DNA of 64,000 nucleotides from JAWWPG01 sp963820035 (GTDB taxonomy: Bacteria; Actinomycetota; Actinomycetes; Propionibacteriales; Nocardioidaceae), in contig CAWFYK010000009.1 of assembly GCA_963820035.1 (NCBI GenBank), forward strand, positions 496,001 to 560,000. The letters run 5' to 3'. A program made the translations under genes and the position numbers. The notes under the pieces are model-generated. The model was not told the origin of the DNA, did not search any database, and was given only the letters and a program-made list of their open reading frames with translations. Positions 42,110 to 49,393 of this stretch are shown piece by piece (within the stretch, counting starts at the first letter, position 1; every line of letters begins with the position of its first letter).

Positions 42110-42146
42110 CGTTAGTCCCAGGTCTATGACCTGGGGCTTTGTCGTT
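42094..42146 (+). repeat. Left attachment site (attL-like), in tRNA-Leu 3' end
   Basis: Fifty-three bases from the T arm of tRNA-Leu through its terminator recur at 46059-46111. The first 34 are identical, then two mismatches (42128-42129), then 17 identical. A tRNA 3'-end repeat next to an integrase is the standard trace of tyrosine-recombinase integration. Confidence 0.88.
42117..42140 (+). terminator. Intrinsic terminator of tRNA-Leu
   Basis: CCCAGGTC (42117-42124), loop TAT and GACCTGGG (42128-42135) form a perfect 8-bp hairpin followed by GCTTTGTCGTT. The copy in the right repeat has two changes that break two pairs of the stem. Confidence 0.75.
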
Positions 42147-42187
42147 CAGCGTGGGGTGCTCAGCAGGCTCATGTGCCGAAATATGTG

Positions 42188-42805
42188 CTAAGCCCCCGCG
42201 GGGCTCTCGCCGAGGTGCGCGGCGAAGCGGTCGATCGCGCTCTTCTGCATCGTCGGGGTGACGTGGCTGTAGATGTTCATCGTCGAGGTGATGGTGGAGT
42301 GACCGAGGCGCTCTTGCACGACCTTCGGGTGTTCGCCCAGCTCCAGCAGCAATGTGGCGTGCGAATGCCGCAGCCCGTTGAGGGTGACGCGGGGCAGGCC
42401 GTCGACCTTGGCGCAGGCCCAGTCCAGGCGCCTCGTCCAGCGGCTGGTGACGGCGTCGGGGACGCGGATGGCTCCGTTGTCGTCACCGAAGACTAGGCGT
42501 CGGCGCGGGCGAGGTCGAGGGAGATCGCGCCGCGGTGGGACTTGTGGGCTCTGAGGAAAAGCAACGTAGGCCTCGATGGTCGAGTTCTGCAGCCGTAGCC
42601 CGGCGATGCATGGTTCGGCGTACTCGCCGATGGTGGGGATCTTGGCCTGGAACCGGGCGTTGGACCCCTTCTTCCTCAATGCCTCCGCAAGGGCTCTCTG
42701 GGCGTCGTCGAGGCTCTCGAACCCGCCGCGGGTGAGCCGTGTGTCGCCGAGCTCGGGCCGCTCGGGGTCTTTGGGGACATAGATCTGGAACCTCCACCAT
42801 GGGGG
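42188..42805 (-). pseudogene. Tyrosine recombinase (phage-type integrase), degenerate
   Basis: Read on the minus strand it begins WRFQIYVPKDPERPELGDTR and GGFESLDDAQRALAEALRKKGS (N-terminal arm-binding region), then GEYAEPCIAGLRLQNSTIEAY, then jumps. KSHRGAISLDLARADA ends in a TAG in another frame, and LVFGDDNGAIRVP resumes in the first. The C-terminal catalytic part is intact: LNGLRHSHATLLLELG, ERLGHSTIT and the YSHV tyrosine. About 150 codons of the middle are missing, with at least two frame changes, so it is inactive. It ends 42 bases from the attL repeat, as expected of the element's own integrase. Confidence 0.85.
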
Positions 42806-43039
42806 CGACCTGGGACGCCGGCCTCGCCTGGCTCACCGTCGCGATCGCCCTCAACACCGTGAACAGCCTCTTCTACTACCTGCGCTGGATCCGGGCAGCC
42901 CTACCTTCAGCCGGGCAGGACCGGGAGGTGCCACGACTCGGCATGCCACTCACGGGCGTCCGCACCGCCCGCCTTCGCTGCGCCGGCCACCGTCGTGATG
43001 GGGCTGACGGCTGCACCGCTCTGGTTCATCCTCGCCTGA
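42799..43039 (+). pseudogene. Fragment resembling the C-terminus of a NuoN/MnhD-type membrane subunit
   Basis: AGLAWLTVAIALNTVNSLFYYLRWIRAAL resembles the last helices of proton-pumping NADH dehydrogenase subunit N. The expected final helix (PATVVMGLTAAPLWFILA, then stop at 43037) continues only in another frame, so a frameshift separates the two. It abuts the integrase remnant with no gap. It is a transported or deletion-generated scrap, not a working gene. Confidence 0.5.
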
Positions 43040-43121
43040 GGTACCTGCAGCCGGCACCTCGGGATCGCCGGGAGGGCGCAGGTTCGAGAGGCGAGCGAGT
43101 GCTGATGGCAGGCTCTTTGTC

Positions 43122-44471
43122 ATGAGCATCTGGTTGGCCACCATCCGGGACGCGTTTCGAACCCGGTTATGGCCGATTCCAACGATCGCAGTGGTGTTCG
43201 CGCTGCTCCTCGGGTTGACCCTTCCGGAGCTTGACTCGGCAATCGACGATGACTTGCCGAGCCGGATGAGCGGTTGGCTCTTCGGTGGGGACGCGGACGC
43301 CGCGCGGTCGCTATTGGGTGCTATCGCCTCGTCCCTGATTACGGTGACGGCGTTGACATTCTCCTTGACGGTGGTGACGCTTCAGCTCGCGAGCAGCCAG
43401 TTCTCTCCTCGGCTGCTGCGAACGTTCACCCGTGACAGATTTGTTCAGATGACGCTGGCTTTGTTCCTGGCGACGTTTACCTACGCCCTGACCGTCTTGC
43501 GGGCCGTACGCGGCTCGGGCGGTGGGGGTGTCGAGCTCGTGCCGAAGGTTGCAGTGACGTTGGCATTCGTGCTCGCGGTGGCAAGCGTCCTGGGGTTGGT
43601 GCTGTTCCTGGCTCATCTGACCGAGCAGATCCGGGTGGAGACCATGTTGCGCAATGTGCATCACGAGGCCGTGACCACCATGCATTCGGTGCTCGCCAAA
43701 CGTGACTCCGCGAGTGGTGCCCGGGCGGCCGCCCCGAGACCGCCACCCAACGCGGTTCCCCTGCTCGTCGAGGACGACGGCTTCTTGACCTGGGTCGACC
43801 AGGATGGACTGCTCACCATCGCCTTGGAGGAGGAGGCGGTCCTGAGTCTCGGCGTCCACCCGGGCGCCTTTCTGGTCCAAGGCACCCACCTGGGAAGTGC
43901 GTGGTCGACCGGATCTGGCCCCCTCTCGAGTGAGACCGCTGAGCGCATTGCCGTTCGGGTTTCCGGGTGCATTCACGTCGGCTTCGAGCGGACCTCGGCC
44001 CAGGACGTCGGTTACGGGCTGCGCCAACTGACCGACGTCGCGAACAAGGCGCTCTCGCCGGGCATCAACGACCCGACCACGGCGATCCATGCGCTGGGCC
44101 ACATTGCGGCATTCCTCTGCGCGTTGAGCGACCACAAACTGGGGGCGGAGCTGCTGCGAGACGACGACGACACGGTCAGGGTCGTGATGCACCGCCCTGA
44201 CCTGGCCCACTATGTCGACCTCGGGCTTTCGCAACCCCGGCGCTACGGTGCCGCGGACCCACAGGTACTGGAGACGATCTTCCAGGTTCTGCTGGACCTC
44301 AGCCTCCGGTTGGCTCCTGATCAGCGCTCCGTTATCCGAGAGCAGCTCCAGCGGCTGCGTGAGACGGTCTCGGCCCAGCCATTCGACGCGGCGGAGAGGG
44401 GTGGACTCGACGCGATCGGAAGCCAGATCGAGCAGAACCTCAAGGGCTCAGGTTCGGCGGCACCTTCCTGA
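43122..44471 (+). CDS. DUF2254 membrane protein
   Basis: 449 aa. Two pairs of membrane helices lie in the first ~180 residues (PTIAVVFALLLGLTLP; ASSLITVTALTFSLTVVTLQLAS; LALFLATFTYALTVL; VAVTLAFVLAVASVLGLVLFLAHL), then a soluble C-terminal domain with GYGLRQLTDVANKALSPGINDPTTAIHALGHI, the DUF2254 hallmark. It appears full length and is the largest intact gene in the island. Codon use looks slightly less GC-biased than its neighbours by eye. The family's function is unknown; ion conductance has been suggested only by topology. Confidence 0.88.
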   Translation: MSIWLATIRDAFRTRLWPIPTIAVVFALLLGLTLPELDSAIDDDLPSRMSGWLFGGDADAARSLLGAIASSLITVTALTFSLTVVTLQLASSQFSPRLLRTFTRDRFVQMTLALFLATFTYALTVLRAVRGSGGGGVELVPKVAVTLAFVLAVASVLGLVLFLAHLTEQIRVETMLRNVHHEAVTTMHSVLAKRDSASGARAAAPRPPPNAVPLLVEDDGFLTWVDQDGLLTIALEEEAVLSLGVHPGAFLVQGTHLGSAWSTGSGPLSSETAERIAVRVSGCIHVGFERTSAQDVGYGLRQLTDVANKALSPGINDPTTAIHALGHIAAFLCALSDHKLGAELLRDDDDTVRVVMHRPDLAHYVDLGLSQPRRYGAADPQVLETIFQVLLDLSLRLAPDQRSVIREQLQRLRETVSAQPFDAAERGGLDAIGSQIEQNLKGSGSAAPS

Positions 44472-44607
44472 GGAAACCAGATGCTGGGGTAACCGTTGCT
44501 GTCCCAAATCAAGTGTGGGGCACTTGAGTTGGCATGACCTGTGGTCGACGTCAGCGCCAAAATCGCCACTAAGCTCCTGGGCACCTACGGCCTGGTGATC
44601 CGCGCGC

Positions 44608-44648
44608 ACTGCGATGGCTCGTACTCGCGAACTGCGATGGCTCGTACT
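44608..44648 (+). repeat. Short tandem duplication, 18 bp twice
   Basis: ACTGCGATGGCTCGTACT occurs at 44608-44625 and again at 44631-44648, a 23-bp period. It lies in the 690-bp stretch between DUF2254 and the toxin-antitoxin pair, which holds no intact gene. Confidence 0.85.
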
Positions 44649-44890
44649 TGGGTCCGGCGAACCCTGTGCTGAGACGTTGCAGACCGCCGCCGACCTTGGG
44701 ACACCGGACGTTTGGCAGCCACCACCGTCGTGCTGCTGCTCGGTTGAATCGGTCGGGGTCGCCCCCAGGCCGCCGTCACGACCAGGTCGGCCTGGTCAGC
44801 GTCGGAATGACGTTCTTGTCCTGCATCGGATGACCATCGCGCTGGCCGACTTCACCATGCTGCGCGGAGACAGCTTCAGCCCAGTCCGCC

Positions 44891-45091
44891 CCGAACTCGG
44901 GGTGGTGAGACCTCGGAGATGTAGAGCGGAGAGACCAACGAGGCTGTGCCGACCGAGATGCCCAGGAGGAAGCGGAAGCCGATAAGCATCTCCGCATTCA
45001 CCGAGAACGCGCACCCGAGGGCGGCGACGAAGTAGACCGATCCGGAGATGACCTTGGTCCATTTGCGGCTGATCCGGTTGGCCAGGCGGTC
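44891..45091 (-). pseudogene. Fragment of a sugar-porter MFS transporter
   Basis: Sixty-seven codons on the minus strand read DRLANRISRKWTKVISGSVY (the loop 2-3 motif, variant of GxLaDRxGRR), then GFRFLLGISVGTASL and PLYISEVSPPRVR, the PLYxSExxPxxxRG signature of sugar porters. No start is present and homology is lost beyond 44891. It is a decayed piece, and the rest of the transporter is absent. Confidence 0.7.
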
Positions 45092-45151
45092 CTAATTGGG
45101 GCGGTCGGATACTGACCGACGCGCCCCTACCTCATTGGATCGCCTTGCGGG

Positions 45152-45163
45152 TAGGATCGACTG
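45152..45163 (+). promoter_or_regulatory. -10 element of the toxin-antitoxin operon
   Basis: TAGGAT (45152-45157) ends six bases before the antitoxin GTG, the spacing expected for a leaderless mRNA starting at the start codon. Just upstream GGTC/GACC (within 45100-45120) forms a small inverted repeat that could be the autoregulatory operator. No convincing -35 is seen. Confidence 0.5.
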
Positions 45164-45391
45164 GTGACCAGCCAACAGGCCTTCGAGAAGGTCAGTCTCA
45201 CTATCGAGTCTGACGTCCTTCACCGCGTCCGGGATCGCGTGGAGCCCGGCAAGGTTTCGGCGTACGCGACCCTGGCCCTACGCAGGCAGCTCGAGCGGGA
45301 CGGCCTCGACGACCTGATCGGCGAACTGGTCGAGGTCAACGGACCCCTCGAGAGCGACGCCGTCGCTCGGTACGTCGATGAGTGGCGCTGA
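45164..45391 (+). CDS. Antitoxin of a PIN-domain toxin-antitoxin pair (RHH/CopG-like)
   Basis: 75 aa. The N-terminal half KVSLTIESDVLHRVRDRVEPGKVSAYATLALRRQLER has the strand-helix-helix pattern of a ribbon-helix-helix DNA-binding domain. The C-terminus (LESDAVARYVDEWR) would wrap the toxin. It overlaps the toxin gene by ten bases. It should neutralise the toxin and repress the operon. Its place inside an att-bounded island suggests the pair stabilises that island. Confidence 0.85.
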   Translation: MTSQQAFEKVSLTIESDVLHRVRDRVEPGKVSAYATLALRRQLERDGLDDLIGELVEVNGPLESDAVARYVDEWR

Positions 45392-45798
45392 GCCGGGTGG
45401 CACGAGTCCTGATCCTTGACGCCGAAGCCGTATCGGCCCTGGCCGAGAAGCGCAAGCAGATGGCCGAGCGGTTGGCAGCCGCCCAGCAAGCCGATCACCG
45501 GGTGCTGATCCCCGCGGTGGTTCTCGCGGAGGTTGCGACCGGCGCGCCAACCGATGCCGCGATCTGGCACGTCCTGGGGAAGATCCCTAGCCTCGACCTT
45601 CCCCAAAGTGTGGCCATGCGGGCCGGCGCGCTGCGCACCCGTGCCGAGAAGGTGCGGCGCAAGAAGCCTGACCTCACCGTGGACGCCATCGTGGCTGCCA
45701 CCGCCGTGGAGCTGGCCCCGTCGGTCGTGATCACAGCCGACAAGTCCGACCTGGAGCTCCTGGTCGACGGATTCGACGTCAAGATCTCGGCAGTGTGA
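45382..45798 (+). CDS. vapC: PIN-domain ribonuclease toxin (VapC-like)
   Basis: 138 aa PIN fold. Acidic residues of the metal site are in VLILDAEAVSALAE (Asp), VVLAEVATG (Glu), DLTVDAIVAATAVEL (Asp) and VITADKSDLELL (Asp), so all four expected carboxylates are present. The start is GTG 45382, overlapping the antitoxin, or GTG 45397, right before the first PIN strand. VapC toxins cut specific tRNA or rRNA sites; the target cannot be read here. It appears intact in an otherwise decayed island. Confidence 0.88.
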   Translation: MALSRVARVLILDAEAVSALAEKRKQMAERLAAAQQADHRVLIPAVVLAEVATGAPTDAAIWHVLGKIPSLDLPQSVAMRAGALRTRAEKVRRKKPDLTVDAIVAATAVELAPSVVITADKSDLELLVDGFDVKISAV

Positions 45799-45989
45799 AT
45801 CCGATCCTCGTGATCGGCCATGTTCGCCCTCGGCGAAGTCCGCGGCGAACGGGTCTGGGACGACTTAACGAGTACGCACGTACGCCAAACGAGTCAGCGA
45901 TGACGCGGCCCCTCATGTGCTGACTCACGTGCTACCGGCCGTGTAGATCGGCGTATCCCAACGATGTCGTTTGCTGTTCCAACGCGCAC

Positions 45990-46012
45990 TTCACGCTCAA
46001 TTTGAGCGTGAA
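45990..46012. repeat. Perfect 23-bp palindrome with 11-bp arms
   Basis: Arms TTCACGCTCAA (45990-46000) and TTGAGCGTGAA (46002-46012) flank a single central T. It lies in the 343-bp gene-free stretch between vapC and the HAD remnant, 46 bases before the right att repeat. It could be a recombination-directionality or repressor site of the lost element, or a terminator without a T-run. The rest of this stretch shows no gene. Confidence 0.75.
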
Positions 46013-46058
46013 TCGGGGTCTCAGGGTGTGACGGCGTCGGGCCAACCTCGTCAGTTCC

Positions 46059-46111
46059 ACTCCCCCCTCGCGCACGTTAGTCCCAGGTCTATTGCCTGGG
46101 GCTTTGTCGTT
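46059..46111 (+). repeat. Right attachment site (attR-like)
   Basis: Direct repeat of 42094-42146, 3,965 bp away, with two mismatches. It carries the tRNA-Leu 3' end and terminator but not the tRNA body: the upstream bases diverge inside the T arm. It marks the right edge of the first island. Confidence 0.88.
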
Positions 46112-46141
46112 GGGTGCGGGTTCTGCGCAGGGCTCATGTGA

Positions 46142-46507
46142 CGGGTCGAGGAGTCGTTCGCCCTCGTCGAGGCGCTTCGACGTCATGGGTACGGCGTTCA
46201 CCTCGGCACCAACCAGGAGCAGCACCGAGGCGGCCACATGCGCAGCACCCTCGGGTACGACGCCACCTTCGACACGAGCTGCTACTCCTACGAGCTCGGC
46301 TTCGCCAATCCGGATCCGACGTTCTTCACCGAGGCTGCCCGACGGATCGGAGACGAACCGGGCGCGATCCTCTTCATCGACGACAGTGTCAAGAACGTCG
46401 TGGGTGCACGCGCCCCCGGCATCGCCGCTCTGAACTGGGACGTCGAGCACGGACACGAGGCGCTCTTTGATGCCCTCGCCAGCCACGGCGTCGCTGCAAC
46501 GCAGTAG
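46142..46507 (+). pseudogene. HAD-IA hydrolase, 5'-truncated
   Basis: Encodes ESFALVEALRRHGYGVHLGTNQEQHR, then FANPDPTFFTEAARRIG and AILFIDDSVKNVVGARAPGI, that is HAD motifs II to IV. Motif I with the nucleophilic aspartate is missing: an in-frame TGA at 46139 and the att repeat stand where it should be. An internal ATG (46238) could give 89 aa, but without the catalytic part. The gene was probably cut by integration at the repeat. Confidence 0.75.
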
Positions 46508-46545
46508 GCGGCGCCAGAGTCAGCGGAGACTACGATCGTGCCTCG

Positions 46546-47331
46546 ATGGCGACAGACGACCCTCAAGCGACAGCGGACGCTCCCGCAACCATTGGCGGCG
46601 ACGCTAGCCGGCCGTGGACGGAGCTTGCGTCTGGCTTTGAGCAGGCGCGGGCGAGGAACGACTCAATGGACAGACTGGTCGAGTGGCCCGCCCAGCGTGA
46701 GTTCCTGCGAGATGTCATCGGGCGCTCTGTTCTCGATGCCGGGTGCGGCAACGGAGCCAAGGTTGCCCAGTTGGTTCACGACGGTGCGGTCGCGTCAGTC
46801 GGGGTCGACATCAGCGACAACTTCATCCCGAACCCCCCACCCGGCTTGCAGCTCATCCAGGGCGATCTCTCCGACCTGGCCGCCGTACCTGGCCTTGTCG
46901 GACGGCGGTTCGACCGGGTCCTGTTCTTTCAGTCTTTCGGGTACGCCAAGGATCCGGTCCGTGCCCTCCGGACGGCACGGGCGATGCTCGCCGACGACGG
47001 CTTCATCGTGCTGACCCGGACCAATCCGATCCGGTACGCGATCGAACGCTCGGAGGAGAACGGGACTTCGCTGGGAGAGGAGTACTTCTCGACCAGCACA
47101 TTCTCCTACCGCCATCGAAACTGGGACGACGCTGTCACGCTGACCAAGCGGCCGTACACGATCGCGGATCTGCTCAACACCTTCAGCGCGGCCGGGCTGT
47201 GGGTCGAATCCGCGGTCGAGCCGCAGATGCCAGCCGACGTCGGCCAGCGCTATCCGCACAAGCAGGCCGTCATGAACAAGTACCTCGGCATCTTGATGTT
47301 CAAGTTGAGGCCCCTGCCGGGCCTGGCCTAA
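46546..47331 (+). CDS. Class I SAM-dependent methyltransferase
   Basis: 261 aa. Motif I is VLDAGCGNGAKVAQL; the acidic loop VGVDIS follows; IQGDLSDLA and DRVLFFQSFGYAKDPVRALRTARAMLADDGFIVLTRTNP complete the Rossmann fold. No accessory domain identifies a substrate. TACGAT ends nine bases before the ATG. It lies between the right att repeat and a second integrase scar, so it may be cargo of a second, decayed element. Confidence 0.83.
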   Translation: MATDDPQATADAPATIGGDASRPWTELASGFEQARARNDSMDRLVEWPAQREFLRDVIGRSVLDAGCGNGAKVAQLVHDGAVASVGVDISDNFIPNPPPGLQLIQGDLSDLAAVPGLVGRRFDRVLFFQSFGYAKDPVRALRTARAMLADDGFIVLTRTNPIRYAIERSEENGTSLGEEYFSTSTFSYRHRNWDDAVTLTKRPYTIADLLNTFSAAGLWVESAVEPQMPADVGQRYPHKQAVMNKYLGILMFKLRPLPGLA

Positions 47332-47349
47332 CAGCGAGGGCCACGCCCC

Positions 47350-47457
47350 GGCGGACCCTCCACTGAGGTGCGCCGCGAACCGGCCGATGGCGCTCTTCTG
47401 CATGGTGGGCGTGACGTGGCTGTAGATGTTCCTCGTTGTGGTGATGGTCGAGTGGCA
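47350..47457 (-). pseudogene. Second integrase C-terminal remnant
   Basis: On the minus strand it reads HSTITTTRNIYSHVTPTMQK and SAIGRFAAHL, nearly the same as the end of the integrase pseudogene at 42.2 kb. Only about 35 codons remain; homology stops abruptly at 47457. It holds the catalytic tyrosine region but nothing else. It indicates a second related integration or a duplicated integrase end. Confidence 0.8.
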
Positions 47458-47628
47458 TCCTGGTCTGGTCCGTCACGTTCCGAGGTGTGCAAACCGATTG
47501 CCGAATCCCAGAGCGTGACGAACCATCAGGCAACCGTCCGGTCGCGAGAGCGTGGCCGGGAACGGCGCGTCCTCGCGGTCACGCTCAGAGGGAACGGAGC
47601 ACACGATCGTTCAGTGCCCCGTGGCTCG

Positions 47629-48537
47629 CTAGGACTCGCAGCCGAGGTGGTCGCCGTCCGAGTCGAGGTTGTAGGGGTCGTTCCCCGTGACGTGGATCGG
47701 CTTCAGGCCGTCGGAGATGTCGCCGCAGTCGAGATCCCCCGCCACGGGCAGGCACGGCGTGTAGCCGGGCTCGCAGCGGCCGCCCGCTGCTGGCGCGTGC
47801 GTCTTGGGGCGTTGGGTCGGAAGGGGTGGCGCAGGTATGGCGGGCTCGCCGACGTGATGCCGGTAGGCGGCCACCCAGTTCGCGGCCTCGATGCGCTGAG
47901 CGAACCGCAGCGTGAGGCTCCCGTCGCACACGAGCTCGTGCAGTCTGTTCTCGAGGACGTCCTTCGTTCGCGCTCCCCACCTTCCGGCGTACGGCTCCGG
48001 CCAAAGGTTGCTGATGCTGTTGGACCCGCCGAGCTCGAGCGAGACGAGGTGGTCGACCTCGTGGGCGTAAGGGACGTGAACGACGTTGTACCGTGCATAC
48101 ACGGCGTCACTCTCCGATTCGGGGACATCGCGCACGCTCCCTGCGTAGCCGGCGACACACACGGTCGCCGCGCTGTGCGTCAAGGTCGCCCCTGGAGTCA
48201 GCCGGTGGTTGGGCAGGTCCGCAGCGGGCACCCCGACGATCAGGGGGCGAGCCCGGTGCGTCGAGTCAGCAGGCTGCCTCGGCGCCTGCCTCGGCGCGGG
48301 TGGCGGCTTCGACGTGGGCATCCGGTGTCGGCCGTGGTCCCGGGGTGAGGGAGGAGGGTGAGTCGCTCGGGCCTGCGGGGTCGGTATCTTGCTCCGAGCG
48401 GTGGAGACCGCGGTTACCGAGGTCGCCGCACCGGGCTCGGGGTGCGCGGAATCGCTGCACCCAGATGTCGCCAGCCCGACGGCGAGACAGCCGGCGACCA
48501 CGAGCAGATCCCGATGCCCGTGCGTCCTGTTCCTCAC
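47629..48537 (-). CDS. Secreted lipoprotein with HNH-nuclease-like and Excalibur domains
   Basis: 302 aa. A lipobox-type signal (LAVGLATSGCSDS) predicts a membrane-anchored lipoprotein. A Pro-rich linker (to ~100) leads to an HNH-like domain with EVDHLVSLELGGSNSISNLWPEP, where DH and the later N form the usual metal/catalytic cluster. The Excalibur calcium-binding motif closes the protein (CEPGYTPCLPVAGDLDCGDI...DPYNLDSDGDHLGCES, DxDxDGxxCE pattern). Such surface nucleases may act on extracellular DNA in competence, nutrition or defence. The 170 bases after the stop hold no gene. Confidence 0.82.
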   Translation of the reverse strand: MRNRTHGHRDLLVVAGCLAVGLATSGCSDSAHPEPGAATSVTAVSTARSKIPTPQARATHPPPSPRDHGRHRMPTSKPPPAPRQAPRQPADSTHRARPLIVGVPAADLPNHRLTPGATLTHSAATVCVAGYAGSVRDVPESESDAVYARYNVVHVPYAHEVDHLVSLELGGSNSISNLWPEPYAGRWGARTKDVLENRLHELVCDGSLTLRFAQRIEAANWVAAYRHHVGEPAIPAPPLPTQRPKTHAPAAGGRCEPGYTPCLPVAGDLDCGDISDGLKPIHVTGNDPYNLDSDGDHLGCES

Positions 48538-48632
48538 CGGGCTCCCCGCTCAGTCGTGGCCCACGTCCTTCCCCGAGCCTATCCGGCATTGAAGGATGAC
48601 CCGGCCGGAAGGCGGTCGGCGCGTGGCACCTG

Positions 48633-48692
48633 GCAAAACGGAACAGAATGGGGCTCAAATTCACAGCAGAGCCCCGCTTTGTTCCATTCTGC
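48633..48692. promoter_or_regulatory. Imperfect inverted repeat upstream of the cyclase gene
   Basis: Arms of 24 bases, 48633-48656 and 48669-48692, are complementary at about 18 positions, including GGGGCTC/GAGCCCC, GGAA/TTCC and AGAAT/ATTCT-like blocks, around a 12-bp spacer. It ends 21 bases before the ATG and nine before a -10-like GACAAT (48702-48707). Place and symmetry suggest an operator. Confidence 0.5.
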
Positions 48693-48713
48693 GCGGCTCG
48701 GGACAATGTCGGC

Positions 48714-49385
48714 ATGGACACCGCAGAGCGACCGGGTCGGCTCGTCGACCTCAGCCACGACATCGAGCATGGGATGGTCACCTATCCGGGTCTGCCCGGG
48801 CCGACGATCGGGACGCACCTCTCTTTCGAGGACTCGGCCGGGGTCTACGCTCCCGGCTTCGAGTTCCAGATCGGCCGCATCGACCTGGTGGGCAACACCG
48901 GCACCTACCTCGACACGCCCGCTCATCGGTTCCGGGAGGCGGCCGACCTAGCCGACCTCGACCTCGCGCGCTGCGCAGACTTGCCGACCGTCGTGCTGGA
49001 CGCCGGCCCGGGGGCCATCGGGCCGGACGTCCTCGAGGCGGTGCCTGTCGAGGGAGCCGCGGTGCTGTTCCGCACGGGATGGGACCGGCACTGGCGCACG
49101 CCGTTCTACGCCGACGTGAGCCACCCGTTCGTGACCGAGGAGGCGGCGTCGGCGCTCGTCGACCGGGGGGCCCGGCTGGTCGGGATCGACTCGATCAACG
49201 TCGACGGGACGGCGACCCGCGCGCGTCCCACCCATACCGTCCTGTTGGCCGCCGGGGTGGTGATCGTCGAGCATCTGAGAGGTCTGGACGCCTTGCCGAC
49301 AAGGGGTGCGCGGTTCACCGCGGTTCCGCCACGGATCCGCGGGCTGTCGTCGTTCCCCGTGCGCGCGTTCGCCGTCATTCCCTGA
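48714..49385 (+). CDS. Cyclase family protein (kynurenine-formamidase-like metal hydrolase)
   Basis: 223 aa. The cyclase/KynB fold is marked by LVDLSHDIEHGMVTYPG, NTGTYLDTPAHRF (metal-binding HxGTHxDxPxH variant, with Asn-Thr for the first His-positions) and the later IDSINVDG and HTVLLAAGVVIVEHL. Members hydrolyse N-formylkynurenine, isatin and similar amides or lactams. The first half of the metal motif reads GNTGTYLD rather than GTHLD-type, so metal binding may be altered. ATG 48714 follows a -10-like GACAAT by six bases. It converges on the glutamine-synthetase-like gene. Confidence 0.82.
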   Translation: MDTAERPGRLVDLSHDIEHGMVTYPGLPGPTIGTHLSFEDSAGVYAPGFEFQIGRIDLVGNTGTYLDTPAHRFREAADLADLDLARCADLPTVVLDAGPGAIGPDVLEAVPVEGAAVLFRTGWDRHWRTPFYADVSHPFVTEEAASALVDRGARLVGIDSINVDGTATRARPTHTVLLAAGVVIVEHLRGLDALPTRGARFTAVPPRIRGLSSFPVRAFAVIP

Positions 49386-49393
49386 TCAGGGCG

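Noticed and set aside
45799..46058. Small gene after vapC
   Set aside because: Short frames here have no ribosome-binding site or recognisable motif; only the palindrome stands out.
47457..47628. Third att repeat after the second integrase scar
   Set aside because: I looked for the CTCGCGCACGTTAGTCCC core past 47457 and did not find it.
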